Shown here: positions 51,350-60,562 of the stretch, piece by piece
How the letters are laid out: the number at the start of each line of letters is the position of its first letter
Position numbering within the stretch: the stretch's first letter is position 1
Assembly (NCBI RefSeq): GCF_012843435.1
Contig: NZ_JABAFC010000008.1
Location: 43,474 to 107,473, forward strand
Reading direction: 5' to 3'
Source of the DNA: Psychrobacillus sp. BL-248-WT-3
Lineage (GTDB): Bacteria > Bacillota > Bacilli > Bacillales_A > Planococcaceae
DNA length: 64,000 nt
Position numbers and translations under genes: made by a program
Notes under the pieces: generated by a model
Databases searched by the model: none
What the model saw: only the letters and a program-made list of their open reading frames with translations
What the model was told of the DNA's origin: nothing

Positions 51350-52402
51350 ATGAGTAGAGAAAAAACACTTGAATTACGTAAGAATGTAAAACCATTTGAA
51401 AATTCCGAGTTGAAGAAAAGCATAGTACAGCTCATCAATACAATTCCACCATTTTTTATCCTCTGGTTTTTAGCCTATTTAAGCCTCGACATTTCTGTAT
51501 GGTTGACTGTTGGATTATCCATCATTGCTGCAGGATTTGTCGTTCGTATATTTATTATCTTCCACGATTGCACACACGGATCTTTCTTTAAAAATAAAAA
51601 AGCTAATAATATAACAGGAACTATTACAGGTATCATTACCTTATTTGCATACGAGAAGTGGAAGCGCGAGCATAACATCCATCATGCAACTAGTGGCAAT
51701 TTAGACAAACGTGGCGTTGGTGACATTTGGATGATGACAGTTGAAGAGTATATAGAGGCTTCACCGATGAAACGTCTTTCTTACCGACTATATCGTAATC
51801 CAATTGTTATGTTTGGTTTAGGACCTGCCTTGTTATTTCTAGTAAGTAATCGTATTAACCGTAAAGGCGCTAAAGGAAAAGAGCGTTATAATACGTATCT
51901 TATTAACATTTCAGTAATTGCTATTTATTCTTTCATGATTTGGCTAATTGGCTGGCAAGCATTTGCCATTATACAAGGAACTATTCTTTTTGTAGCAGGA
52001 GCTTTAGGGATTTGGTTGTTCTACGTACAGCATCAGTTTGAAGATTCCTACTTCGAAGATGAGAAAGAATGGGATTATGTAAAAGCTGCGATCGAAGGAA
52101 GCTCTTACTACAAATTACCAAGAGTGCTACAATGGGTAACAGGAAACATTGGTTTCCATCACGTTCATCATTTAAGTCCAAGAGTACCTAATTACAACTT
52201 AGAAAAAGCACATGAATCTACACCACCCTTACACAAAGCTACAACTATAAATCTTCGTACAAGTTTACAATCTATTCATTTCCGTTTATTTGATGAAGAG
52301 AACAAAAGCTTTGTAACCTTTAAAGAGATTAAGCATTTGCTTAAACAATCTAAAGATGCAGTAAATCTTAATGCTAAAAATACAACAATTGAAGGAAAAT
52401 AG
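51350..52402 (+). CDS. des: Membrane acyl-lipid desaturase Des
   Basis: This is a 350-residue membrane desaturase that introduces double bonds into phospholipid acyl chains in the cold. The three histidine boxes are HDCTHGS, HNIHHA and HHVHH, separated by membrane helices. ATG 51350 follows ATAGGAGGA; a frame open from 51329 has no ribosome site. Its immediate neighbours are desK and desR, the thermosensor pair that controls it in Bacillus subtilis (Delta5 desaturase). Confidence 0.94.
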   Translation: MSREKTLELRKNVKPFENSELKKSIVQLINTIPPFFILWFLAYLSLDISVWLTVGLSIIAAGFVVRIFIIFHDCTHGSFFKNKKANNITGTITGIITLFAYEKWKREHNIHHATSGNLDKRGVGDIWMMTVEEYIEASPMKRLSYRLYRNPIVMFGLGPALLFLVSNRINRKGAKGKERYNTYLINISVIAIYSFMIWLIGWQAFAIIQGTILFVAGALGIWLFYVQHQFEDSYFEDEKEWDYVKAAIEGSSYYKLPRVLQWVTGNIGFHHVHHLSPRVPNYNLEKAHESTPPLHKATTINLRTSLQSIHFRLFDEENKSFVTFKEIKHLLKQSKDAVNLNAKNTTIEGK

Positions 52403-52411
52403 ACCTCTCTT

Positions 52412-52444
52412 AAAACCATTCCTTATCCACTAGGGGGTGGTTTT
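52412..52444 (+). terminator. Terminator between des and desK
   Basis: AAAACCATTCC pairs with GGGGTGGTTTT (two G-U pairs) followed by ACTTTAT. It likely lowers read-through into desKR. Confidence 0.7.
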
Positions 52445-52488
52445 ACTTTATAATAAAAGAAAGTGTATACGTGAAAGGTGTCTGTTAA

Positions 52489-53619
52489 ATGAATAAATGG
52501 TATCAGATTTTCCCTAAAGCTCCCTGGCTAAGTATTTATGCTTGGGTCGTATTTTGTATCTTTCCTTTTTTCTTTATTTTTCGTTCAAACGAGCTATCTG
52601 AAATCATTATAGGTCTGCTCTTCACAGGAATATTCTTTCTTGCATACCGTCTTTCTTTTAAGTCGACAGGTTGGTTTTTATATGTTTGCTTAGCTATTGA
52701 AATAATAATTAGCTTATTGATGACCTATTATTATGGGTATATTTACTTTTCTATCTTTCTTTCCTTTTTTATCGGGAATATTACACAAAGATTGGGCTTC
52801 TTCTTAATATATAGCCTAAATATTCTCTCCACCTTAACTGCTGTTATTATCGGCTTTTATATAAAAATAGAATTATTTATTTCTCAATGGCCATTTTTGG
52901 TTATATGTATACTTGGGGTAATTTTATTGCCTTTTAGTACTTATAATCGTCATAAGCGAGAAATGCTAGAAGGCCAACTAGAAGATGCTAATCAGCGTAT
53001 TGCTCAATATATGGTTATTGAAGAACGTGAAAGAATAGCAAGAGACCTACATGATACACTTGGTCAAAAGCTTTCCTTGATTGGTTTGAAAAGCGACTTA
53101 GCTGGAAGGCTAATGGATAAGGACCCTGAAGCAGCTAAGCATGAAATTCAAGATATTCATCAAACAGCTCGTTCTGTTTTAAAAGAGGTACGTGAGCTCG
53201 TTACAAATATGCGTGGTACTAAATTGGAGGATGAGATTTATAGAGTGCAGCAAATACTTAATGCAGCAGGTATTTCTTGTAAGTTTAGTGGCTCCCTTCA
53301 TCTTGTTAAAACACCGCCTATTGTTGAAAACATGCTAAGTATGTGTCTGAAGGAATCCGTGACTAATGTGGTAAAACATAGTGGAGCCACTGCCTGCTCT
53401 ATTTCATTAAAGCAGTCAGCAAGGGAAACTTTATTAAAAGTACACGATAATGGAAAAGGATTAGACCTTAGTAAAGACTGGATTAAAGGTCATGGATTGC
53501 AAGGAATTAGGGAGCGACTGGAATTTGTTAATGGTACACTAGATATTTATTCAAAAAATGGTACAACGATTAATATCAGAGTACCAAATGTAATATTACA
53601 AACACGGCAGGAGGATTAG
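52489..53619 (+). CDS. desK: Membrane thermosensor histidine kinase DesK
   Basis: This is a 376-residue histidine kinase of the HisKA_3 type. About five membrane helices (14-155) are followed by a coiled coil and the phosphoacceptor H188 in ARDLHDTLGQK, the same residue number as in B. subtilis DesK. The ATPase lobe has LKESVTNVVKHSGA and DNGKGLD / GHGLQGIRERLEF. It senses membrane thickness and fluidity in the family. The stop is three bases before desR. Confidence 0.94.
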   Translation: MNKWYQIFPKAPWLSIYAWVVFCIFPFFFIFRSNELSEIIIGLLFTGIFFLAYRLSFKSTGWFLYVCLAIEIIISLLMTYYYGYIYFSIFLSFFIGNITQRLGFFLIYSLNILSTLTAVIIGFYIKIELFISQWPFLVICILGVILLPFSTYNRHKREMLEGQLEDANQRIAQYMVIEERERIARDLHDTLGQKLSLIGLKSDLAGRLMDKDPEAAKHEIQDIHQTARSVLKEVRELVTNMRGTKLEDEIYRVQQILNAAGISCKFSGSLHLVKTPPIVENMLSMCLKESVTNVVKHSGATACSISLKQSARETLLKVHDNGKGLDLSKDWIKGHGLQGIRERLEFVNGTLDIYSKNGTTINIRVPNVILQTRQED

Positions 53620-53621
53620 AC

Positions 53622-54224
53622 ATGATACGAATTGTCATCGCTGAAGATCAACGAATGGTTTTAGGAGCACTTGGATCTCTTCTAAATTTGGAAGAAGACA
53701 TGGAAGTAGTAGGTAAAGCGAATAACGGAGAGGAAGCTCTTGCTCTTATTAAGCAGCTTCAACCTGATATTTGTATTATGGATATCGAAATGCCTATTAA
53801 AAGTGGATTAGATGCAGCAGAGGAATTAAAGGATCACCCATGTAAGGTAATCATCTTAACTACCTTTGCACGCTCAGGCTATTTTGAAAGAGCGCGTAAA
53901 GCAGGCGTAAATGGATACCTTTTAAAAGATAGCCCTAGTGAGGAGCTGGCTAACTCAATCCGAATAATTATGGATGGTCGACGGATCTATGCTCCAGAAT
54001 TAGTTGATATGGCCTTTGAAGAAGAAGAAAATCCGTTAACAGATAGAGAAAGCCAGGTGCTTGAGCTAATCGCTAACGGAAAAAATACGAAAGAAATCGC
54101 AAGTGAGTTATATATTACTCCTGGTACTGTCCGAAACTATATTTCAGTAATATTAGAAAAGCTTCAAGTGGGAAATAGAATTGAGGCAATATCTCGCTTT
54201 AAAGAAAAAGGTTGGTTTAAATAA
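53622..54224 (+). CDS. desR: Response regulator DesR
   Basis: This is a 200-residue NarL/LuxR-type response regulator. The receiver carries D54 (CIMDIEMP) with acidic pocket E8/D9; the HTH is LTDRESQVLELIANGKNTKEIASELYITPGTVRNYISVILEKL. In B. subtilis phosphorylated DesR activates des after cold shock. GCAGGAGG precedes the ATG and the gene is coupled to desK. Confidence 0.95.
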   Translation: MIRIVIAEDQRMVLGALGSLLNLEEDMEVVGKANNGEEALALIKQLQPDICIMDIEMPIKSGLDAAEELKDHPCKVIILTTFARSGYFERARKAGVNGYLLKDSPSEELANSIRIIMDGRRIYAPELVDMAFEEEENPLTDRESQVLELIANGKNTKEIASELYITPGTVRNYISVILEKLQVGNRIEAISRFKEKGWFK

Positions 54225-54332
54225 TTTCTTTCCCCTGTTACCATTTTCCATATTTTACGTCTAATACCTTAACACCATTATTAGCTGGTGATTTGTATTA
54301 AGTAAATCCTTTAGCAAAGAGGAGTGAAAAAT

Positions 54333-54932
54333 ATGAAAAAGAGGTATTTGGCTTTGACCATAGTTATTATTTCAGTGGTAACCATTTTAATCATATTTTT
54401 TCCAAATATGATTAGTCAGGTTAAGGCTCCTAGTAAAGAGAAAGCTGAGGAAAATCAACAATCGGATTCGAAAGGGTCTGCATATGAACCTGTTGAAAAA
54501 CAAGTCGATTACATGATTACCTTTGACGAAGATATTTATAAATTAGTAGAGGATGATCAGTCGGATACCCTCACTACTAAAGTACCTTTAGAAGAAAAAT
54601 ATCCAGAGGTTTCATTAAAAATAGAACAGATAAATGATCAATCCCCTGAGGAGCTCCTTCCTATTCTAGAGATGCAAATGGGTGTTGACTATACTAGCCC
54701 TAAAGAAACGGAAAAGGTTATTGATCCAGTGGTTGGATACTGGCTACATGCAATTAGTCACGATTCAGCCGGGCTAACCAACTGGGATAGTCCTGTTGGT
54801 GATATCTATATCATAGATAATGGCGTTGGAGGAAGCTTTGTTATTACACAAAAGTACTTTCTAGAGGCCGCAGAAGGACATGGTTCGAATTTCCGATCTA
54901 TTTTAGAGACCTTTCAAATAGTTGAAAAGTAA
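54333..54932 (+). CDS. Membrane-anchored hypothetical protein
   Basis: This is a 199-residue protein with an N-terminal membrane anchor (ALTIVIISVVTILIIFFPNMI), a charged linker (about 30-55) and an outer globular domain rich in beta strands (VDYMITFDEDIYKLVEDD, DPVVGYWLHAISHDS, YIIDNGVGGSFVITQKYFLEAAEGHG). I do not recognise it. ATG 54333 follows GAGGAG. It lies 108 bases after desR and has its own short hairpin after the stop. Confidence 0.72.
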   Translation: MKKRYLALTIVIISVVTILIIFFPNMISQVKAPSKEKAEENQQSDSKGSAYEPVEKQVDYMITFDEDIYKLVEDDQSDTLTTKVPLEEKYPEVSLKIEQINDQSPEELLPILEMQMGVDYTSPKETEKVIDPVVGYWLHAISHDSAGLTNWDSPVGDIYIIDNGVGGSFVITQKYFLEAAEGHGSNFRSILETFQIVEK

Positions 54933-54940
54933 TTATTTAT

Positions 54941-54977
54941 AGCGAGTAGGAGGACAATAATCGTTCAAACACTCGCT
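54941..54977 (+). terminator. Terminator of the 199-aa gene
   Basis: AGCGAGT pairs with ACTCGCT across a long 23-base loop, followed by TTTTTTT. The T run is strong, the stem short. Confidence 0.55.
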
Positions 54978-55003
54978 TTTTTTAATCGTTGATTGCACAA
55001 AAA

Positions 55004-55075
55004 AAGGCACTATCTGTTTCAAATGAACAGACAATACCTTATTTAAAAAAACAATCACCTTCAAACAGCGTGATT
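55004..55075 (-). terminator. Double terminator of the phosphoesterase gene
   Basis: Read on the minus strand, AATCAC...GTGATT with seven T comes right at the stop (55053-55075). A 15-bp stem with wobble pairs (55004-55018 with 55026-55040), followed by TTTTTTT, comes next. Confidence 0.78.
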
Positions 55076-55874
55076 ATATACTTTTTAATGTAACCACGAT
55101 TAACTCTGGAGTGTTAAAGACTCTAATGGGAACCAAGCTGTTTCCTAACCCCCGACTCACAATCATAGTCGTTTCCTTTTCTTTATATGTTCCTGCAGTG
55201 TATTTTGGAAACCACCCTTGTCCTGGTGCCACTAACCCACCTAAACCAGGAATTCTAAATTGACCTCCGTGCGCATGACCAGAAAATACTAAATCCATTT
55301 CAGAATTAACATAATCATGAAATACCTCTGGTCTATGAGATAGCACAAGGGTATAATCCTCGCTGCTTTCAAAGTTTTCTAGCTGCTCTCGAACAAGCAA
55401 ACCACTTAAAGGATCCTCAATGCCGATAATACGCATTTTCTCCCCATTATATTCAACCGTTACTTCCTCATTGGATAAAACATGGACACCAATCTCCATT
55501 AAAGAAGTTTTAATGTGATTAACATCATTTGTAGCAATTTCATGATTTCCAGTAACATAGTAAACCGGTGCTATACTAATAATTTGATTGACTAGATCCA
55601 AGCTATTTTGTAAGTCATATCGATTGCTGTCGATTATATCTCCTGTGATAAAAATAATATCCGGGTTTACTTCCTTAATCTTATGTACGAGTTTTGCTTG
55701 CTTATCACCAAATGTGGCATCATGTAAATCGGATATCTGCAAAATCTTCCATTCATTAAAACTAGCTGGAATCTTCTCTGATTCTATTATTACTTCGTTA
55801 ATACTTACTCGAGTGTTCCCTATGTAAAGTAGCACAGCTAATATAACTACTAATAAAACAATCCATTTTTTCAT
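55074..55874 (-). CDS. Membrane-anchored metallophosphoesterase, YkuE/YaeI-like
   Basis: This is a 266-residue calcineurin-like phosphoesterase with an N-terminal membrane helix (WIVLLVVILAVLLYI). Metal motifs are ISDLHDATFG, FITGDIIDS, VTGNHE, SHRP and SGHAHGGQFRIP. It lacks the LpxH type and resembles YkuE or YaeI, which may act on phospholipid-like substrates at the membrane. Monocistronic. Confidence 0.87.
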   Translation of the reverse strand: MKKWIVLLVVILAVLLYIGNTRVSINEVIIESEKIPASFNEWKILQISDLHDATFGDKQAKLVHKIKEVNPDIIFITGDIIDSNRYDLQNSLDLVNQIISIAPVYYVTGNHEIATNDVNHIKTSLMEIGVHVLSNEEVTVEYNGEKMRIIGIEDPLSGLLVREQLENFESSEDYTLVLSHRPEVFHDYVNSEMDLVFSGHAHGGQFRIPGLGGLVAPGQGWFPKYTAGTYKEKETTMIVSRGLGNSLVPIRVFNTPELIVVTLKSI

Positions 55875-55926
55875 CTAAAATCTCCTAGTCTATTTGCAAA
55901 AAACGATACCCCTGAGAAATTTAATA

Positions 55927-55950
55927 AATCCCCATAAATGTATGGGGATT
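55927..55950 (-). terminator. Terminator of the 94-aa membrane protein gene
   Basis: AATCCCCATA pairs perfectly with TATGGGGATT (4-base loop), followed on the minus strand by TATTAAATTTC. Confidence 0.6.
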
Positions 55951-55992
55951 GTTAAATTTTGTCGGTTATTATAATTTCCCAGGAAATAAGTG

Positions 55993-56277
55993 CTAATAAT
56001 TTACACCTTGAAATGCAGCGAGGAAGAATACTATTATAACAATATATATTATTATAACTAACCCTATAGAAATAGCCATCCAAATAAGTGATGCTCGAGC
56101 AAAATTACGTCTTGGGTCTGGATTACCAAATCCCCAAATGAATAACATAACCAGATTAACAATGGGAATAGCCATAATCAGCATCGTGATGATCCATTCC
56201 ATTACAGTCATCTCAGTTGAAGTTTTTATTGCCGAGCCATCTTTATAATGTAACTGCCCCTCTTCATACGTATTCAC
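55993..56277 (-). CDS. Small two-helix membrane protein
   Basis: This is a 94-residue protein with a hydrophilic N terminus, two membrane helices (VMEWIITMLIMAIPIVNLVMLFIWGF and ASLIWMAISIGLVIIIYIVIIVFFLAAF) and a conserved-looking NPDPRRNFAR turn between them. A GTG start follows GATGGAGG. This pattern is common in Bacillota small membrane proteins of unknown function. Confidence 0.7.
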   Translation of the reverse strand: MNTYEEGQLHYKDGSAIKTSTEMTVMEWIITMLIMAIPIVNLVMLFIWGFGNPDPRRNFARASLIWMAISIGLVIIIYIVIIVFFLAAFQGVNY

Positions 56278-56377
56278 TTACAATCCTCCATCCCTATTAT
56301 AGTTTACATGATAAAATCACGTCCACTTCCATTTTACGTCATAAAAGGGAAAATAGTCATCTGATAAATGATTATTT

Positions 56378-57079
56378 TTAAATTTTCATCATACTCATTG
56401 GAGTTACAATTCCTATTAGTTGGTTACTCAGTTTTCCATCCTTAGTAATTAGTAGTGCTTCTAATCTCTTTCCACGTCCAATTGCTGATTTAAAAACTTC
56501 TAGCGCCTCATACACGGACATCTCTGCTTCAACAAAGCGGTGATTCTCTCTATTGCTTTCATGCTTCAAAATTTCACCCAGGGTTGCTTTTTTCCTTGAG
56601 AAACTCTTGGACTCTACCTCACTTGCCATCCACATAGTAATTCCTACTGGTGTGATAAGACCTTTAAATTTATCCCCATTATACACAGGAAATTGATTGT
56701 ATTTCTTATCCTTAATAACCTGGAGTGCATAGCTTAAAGAATCTGTTTCCTGAAAGGTAGTTACTTCTCCGGAGAACATATTTCCTACTGTGACAGGCTT
56801 GCTTAAAGCCTCTTCGATTTCTTCCATCTTTGCTACTACCTCTTCATGGGGTTCTGCTATCGCATATTCCATAGTTGTACGATGGTGCACGATTGCGTTT
56901 CTTAAGTCACCATATTCTCGAAGGTCTGCTTCATATCGTCTTAGTACAGCGTTTTTTTTCTTAGCGAAATCGATTAACCTAAAAAAGGATAAGTGTTCCT
57001 GAGTATCAGCTATATCCCTCATGATTTTATCTAATCTATTGTAAGAAGTGATAAAACGATCTGAGTTGCGTAATGTCAT
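56378..57079 (-). CDS. HEPN-like domain fused to CBS pair
   Basis: This is a 233-residue soluble protein. Residues 1-90 are helical with R60-N-A-I-V-H65, an Rx4-6H/RNxxxH motif typical of HEPN domains. Residues about 95-155 and 165-233 form two CBS motifs (FSGEVTTFQETDSLSYALQVIKDKKYNQFPVYN and AEMSVYEALEVFKSAIGRGKRLEALLIT), which bind adenine nucleotides in other proteins. It could be a nucleotide-regulated RNase or only a structural relative; catalytic use of R60/H65 is unproven. No toxin-antitoxin partner is seen. Confidence 0.8.
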   Translation of the reverse strand: MTLRNSDRFITSYNRLDKIMRDIADTQEHLSFFRLIDFAKKKNAVLRRYEADLREYGDLRNAIVHHRTTMEYAIAEPHEEVVAKMEEIEEALSKPVTVGNMFSGEVTTFQETDSLSYALQVIKDKKYNQFPVYNGDKFKGLITPVGITMWMASEVESKSFSRKKATLGEILKHESNRENHRFVEAEMSVYEALEVFKSAIGRGKRLEALLITKDGKLSNQLIGIVTPMSMMKI

Positions 57080-57096
57080 ATATAAGTCTCCTGTTA

Positions 57097-57879
57097 TTAT
57101 ATTTTAGCTTTCCAGACGTTGTTTTTGGTAGAAAAAACTGCCCCCATCAATAAGAAGCTGATTGCTAATATCGTAATTAAGATACTCCATATATATGAGC
57201 TACTTTCAACATCACCGTTCAAAACATAACCAGCATACATTGGCAACTTCCATGGGGAGTTAGTCCAGTATGTGCCTAGCAGTCCGTCTATAACCTGAAC
57301 AATTATTACCAAAACAAAAGACACCGTAGAAGCCATTCCAGTTGATAAGGCAGCACTAGTAAATAAAACAATACTAATCACGAATAAAAGCCACAGAACA
57401 TAAATACTAGTAAATTCTATAAAACTTAAGAAATCTATCGATCCAAAAAGTATGGATGTATAATATAAGCTAGCTACTATTCCTAAAATAAAACTACCTA
57501 AAACAATTATACTCAAGATCGCCAATTTACTTCCTACATAACCTGTAAATGAAAGTGGTCGAACGTATAATAAAGTTGCCGTACCATTCTTCCGTTCCCT
57601 TGAAATAATACCTGAAAAAGCTAGAATAACTACTAACATGCCGATTAACTGATATTGACTAATGGTGGACATTAATATTTGTTCAGAGGTCATGGAAGGA
57701 AATTCAATGACTGTTCCTTCAGGTAAATTTCCAACAGAGCTTAGGATTTGAGGCATGTAGTAGTTCATGACAGGCTCTGTAATCCCAAATAGAATAAACA
57801 CAAGAGGAATCCAGAGAATCTTAAAATTACGGATGTTTTCTCTCCATTCCTTTTGAAACAAAACAAGAAATGTATTCAT
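57097..57879 (-). CDS. ABC-2 type permease, YxlG-like
   Basis: This is a 260-residue membrane protein with six helices of the ABC-2 export type (FLVLFQKEWRENIRNFKILWIPLVFILFGI; SRERKNGTATLLYVRPLSFTGYVGSKL). It overlaps the ATPase gene by four bases. Together with it and the small YxlE-like gene it forms a yxlEFG-like set. Substrate unknown; peptides or lipids are likely for this type. Confidence 0.86.
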   Translation of the reverse strand: MNTFLVLFQKEWRENIRNFKILWIPLVFILFGITEPVMNYYMPQILSSVGNLPEGTVIEFPSMTSEQILMSTISQYQLIGMLVVILAFSGIISRERKNGTATLLYVRPLSFTGYVGSKLAILSIIVLGSFILGIVASLYYTSILFGSIDFLSFIEFTSIYVLWLLFVISIVLFTSAALSTGMASTVSFVLVIIVQVIDGLLGTYWTNSPWKLPMYAGYVLNGDVESSSYIWSILITILAISFLLMGAVFSTKNNVWKAKI

Positions 57880-58775
57880 TGTTTGTTCACCACCTGCATA
57901 AATATTTCTTCGAGATTAGCCGATGCCTTCTCTATCCTTTGAACAGTCCAATCTCCTAAAGACGCGTATGCTAAAATCTCTTGCATTCGCGGTTCGTTTT
58001 CCCTTATAGGAATACAGACAGAGGACCCTTTTTGTTTTACATTCCAAGGGGAGCTAATTGCAAAAACTTTCGCCTCTTCTTCTAAGGAAAAGATAATTTT
58101 AATCATAGGATTTGCGTATTTTTCACGTACATCCGATAATGAACCTTGCTCTACCAGCTCACCATTTCTCAAAAATAATAGCTGATCCGTCATTTCTTCC
58201 GCATCATTTAAAATATGAGTCGAATATAGAATAGTAGTTCTTTCTTGAAGTTCCTTTAAAAGATTTAAAATCTCTCTTCTGCCTACTGGATCCAATGCAG
58301 AAACTGGTTCATCTAATAAAAGAAGGGATGGATTATGTACAATTGCCTGTGCTAATCCTAATCGTTGTTTCATCCCTCCTGAAAACGTACCTGTTTTTTT
58401 CTTTTTTACATTACCGAGTCCCACAAAATCTAAGATTTTCTCTGCCTCCTTCAAAGCAACTCTAGTATCTACCCCACTTAACTTTGCAGTCATCTCTGTA
58501 AATTCAATTGCAGAAAGCCATGAGAAAAACTTAGGATATTGTGGTAAAAACCCTATCATTCTACGTGCATCCTCCTTATTCTCCTTCAGAATAATATCGC
58601 CAAACGTTGGATTTACTAGTCCCGTGAGCATAGAAAGTGTAGTAGTTTTACCTGCACCATTAGGACCGATTAAGGCTGTTGAAGTATTTTTCATTAATGA
58701 AAAGGAAACATCTTTCACTACTTTTTCTCTTCCATATTGCTTGGTTAATGATTGAACAGTTAGTAATGTATTCAT
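57876..58775 (-). CDS. ABC transporter ATPase, YxlF-like
   Basis: This is a 299-residue ATPase. Walker A is GPNGAGKTT, signature FSGGMKQR, Walker B LLLLDEP and switch STHILNDA. ATG 58775 follows GGGGAGA; the open frame continues 26 codons upstream inside the preceding gene and is not used. It overlaps the small membrane gene before it and the permease after it by four bases each. Confidence 0.9.
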   Translation of the reverse strand: MNTLLTVQSLTKQYGREKVVKDVSFSLMKNTSTALIGPNGAGKTTTLSMLTGLVNPTFGDIILKENKEDARRMIGFLPQYPKFFSWLSAIEFTEMTAKLSGVDTRVALKEAEKILDFVGLGNVKKKKTGTFSGGMKQRLGLAQAIVHNPSLLLLDEPVSALDPVGRREILNLLKELQERTTILYSTHILNDAEEMTDQLLFLRNGELVEQGSLSDVREKYANPMIKIIFSLEEEAKVFAISSPWNVKQKGSSVCIPIRENEPRMQEILAYASLGDWTVQRIEKASANLEEIFMQVVNKQ

Positions 58776-58969
58776 TCGTTCCGTCTCCCCACTATGAAAT
58801 AGATAATTGAACCTATTATTCCTGATATGAAAATAATTATTACCCAAAGCCACTTAGGACCATTTGTGTCGTATACCTTTATCAGATCTACAAAGGCAAC
58901 AATCATTAAAATAAATTGTAAAATAACAATGGGTAATATTAATTCCCAAGGTATTGTTGAAAGATTCAA
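58772..58969 (-). CDS. Small PLDc_N membrane protein, YxlE-like
   Basis: This is a 65-residue two-helix membrane protein with the PLDc_N signature (FVDLIKVYDTNGPKWLWVIIIFISGIIGSIIYFIVGRR). TTG 58969 is used because AAGGAGG stands 7 bases ahead. In B. subtilis yxlE precedes the ABC genes yxlFG in the sigY operon and acts as a negative regulator of sigma-Y; here no sigma or anti-sigma gene accompanies it. Confidence 0.83.
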   Translation of the reverse strand: MNLSTIPWELILPIVILQFILMIVAFVDLIKVYDTNGPKWLWVIIIFISGIIGSIIYFIVGRRNE

Positions 58970-59062
58970 TATGATTCCTCCTTTTTTAATTTCCAATTAT
59001 AGCTTTTATAAAAGAAAGCTTTCACAAACTATGTTATAATAGCAAATTGGGGGGTGAATTGA

Positions 59063-59632
59063 ATGGAAATTGTAATAAGAAAAGCTATTAAAGCAGATGC
59101 CGAATCATCAGTTCCTCTAATTATGGAAGCAATCGGTGACATTTCGATGCAAATGACTGGAGAAACTGAAGAATCAGCGATCACCCAGGAGTTCATTCAC
59201 TTATTTACTCAAACCAGCAATCGTCATTCCTATTTAAATACCTACGTTGCAGAAATGGAAGGTCAAATTGCTGGAGTACTAGTTTTTTATACTGCTGAAC
59301 AAGCAGTTACTTTGGATGCTAATTTAGAGCAGTATCTCTCAGCCAAAAAGGGTGAACAGGTGACGATAGATAAAGAAACGCTACCTGGCGAATGGTATAT
59401 AGATACTGTAGTTGTCGATCCAGCCTATCGTGGACATGGTATTGGAACGAGGCTATTAAATTTTGCTGAAAAAGTAGTCAAAAATAACGGTGGCGGGAAA
59501 CTCTCCTTGAATGTAGAAACTGAGAAAGAGGCTGCAATCCGCTTATATAATCGTCTAGGATTTGAAAATGTTTGTCCTTGGACAATTATTGGCGAGCCTT
59601 TCTATCACATGGTGAAAACGGTAGGCCCCTGA
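59063..59632 (+). CDS. GNAT-family N-acetyltransferase
   Basis: This is a 189-residue GNAT enzyme. The acetyl-CoA motif is VDPAYRGHGIGTRLLNFAEKV, with LNVETEKEAAIRLYNRLGFENV following. TTGGGGGGTG precedes the ATG. Nineteen bases separate it from an EamA exporter gene, so the two are probably cotranscribed; one possible reading is modification and export of the same small molecule. Confidence 0.88.
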   Translation: MEIVIRKAIKADAESSVPLIMEAIGDISMQMTGETEESAITQEFIHLFTQTSNRHSYLNTYVAEMEGQIAGVLVFYTAEQAVTLDANLEQYLSAKKGEQVTIDKETLPGEWYIDTVVVDPAYRGHGIGTRLLNFAEKVVKNNGGGKLSLNVETEKEAAIRLYNRLGFENVCPWTIIGEPFYHMVKTVGP

Positions 59633-59651
59633 TTGAAGGAGAAGCAAGGTT

Positions 59652-60557
59652 ATGAAATTATGGATCTACCCCTTAATGGTTGTCTTCGCAGCCAGCTGTT
59701 ACGGGACTTTATCAACTATGGTAAAATTAGCAATCGGACAAGGCTATACAGCTTCAGAAGCTGTTTCTAGTCAGTACATTGTTGGTTTCCTATTAGCATT
59801 AGTCATCTACATGGTGACACAAAGAAAAATACCACGTCTTTATGGCGGGTTTAAAATTATACTGTTAGCAGGGATTTTTACAGCAACTACGGGTATTGTC
59901 TATGGACAAGCCCTTATATATTTACCAGCCTCCCTAGCAGTAGTCATGCTCTTCCAGTTTACGTGGATCGGTACTTTGATTGATTGTATAATAAGAAAAA
60001 GATTACCTTCTCGAGCAGAAGTTATCTCCCTTGTTATTTTATTCGCCGGTACACTGCTAGCTGCAGGGGTATTAGATGTCGATTTGAGTGGAATTGACTG
60101 GAGAGGCTGGGTATATGGTTTCGCAGCAGCGATTTCCTTCTCACTTAATATGAACATTAATACTAAACAAGTAGAAGGAATGAATACTACTACTCGTTTA
60201 CTTTGGGTTTCCTTTATCGCTGCTTTAATGATCTCTGTCTTCCAAAGCCCAGAAATCATGTGGAACGGTAAACTATTTACGGAATCTCTACTTTACTTGG
60301 GACTAGGCTTAGGATTACTAGGTATCATTATCCCTATTTATTTCTTCGTAATCGCTGTACCAAAAGTTGGCGGCGCAGTTTCATCTATTCTAAGTGCAAT
60401 GGAATTACCTGTAGCTGTAATGGTATCTGTACTTGTGTTAAGCGAGGCACTTACTTGGTTACAAGTTATAGGTATCGTCATTATTCTGATAGGTATGTGT
60501 ATCCCAACGATTGCAGATATTCGAAGAAAGCAAAAGCAACAAAAGCCTATTGTGTAG
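59652..60557 (+). CDS. EamA/DMT-family exporter
   Basis: This is a 301-residue drug/metabolite transporter with ten membrane helices in two EamA repeats (first PLMVVFAASCYGTLSTMVKLAI, second GWVYGFAAAISFSLNMNIN). The C-terminal ELPVAVMVSVLVLSEALTWLQVIGIVIILIGM is typical. AAGGAG precedes the ATG. Substrate unknown. Confidence 0.89.
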   Translation: MKLWIYPLMVVFAASCYGTLSTMVKLAIGQGYTASEAVSSQYIVGFLLALVIYMVTQRKIPRLYGGFKIILLAGIFTATTGIVYGQALIYLPASLAVVMLFQFTWIGTLIDCIIRKRLPSRAEVISLVILFAGTLLAAGVLDVDLSGIDWRGWVYGFAAAISFSLNMNINTKQVEGMNTTTRLLWVSFIAALMISVFQSPEIMWNGKLFTESLLYLGLGLGLLGIIIPIYFFVIAVPKVGGAVSSILSAMELPVAVMVSVLVLSEALTWLQVIGIVIILIGMCIPTIADIRRKQKQQKPIV

Positions 60558-60562
60558 GTCGA

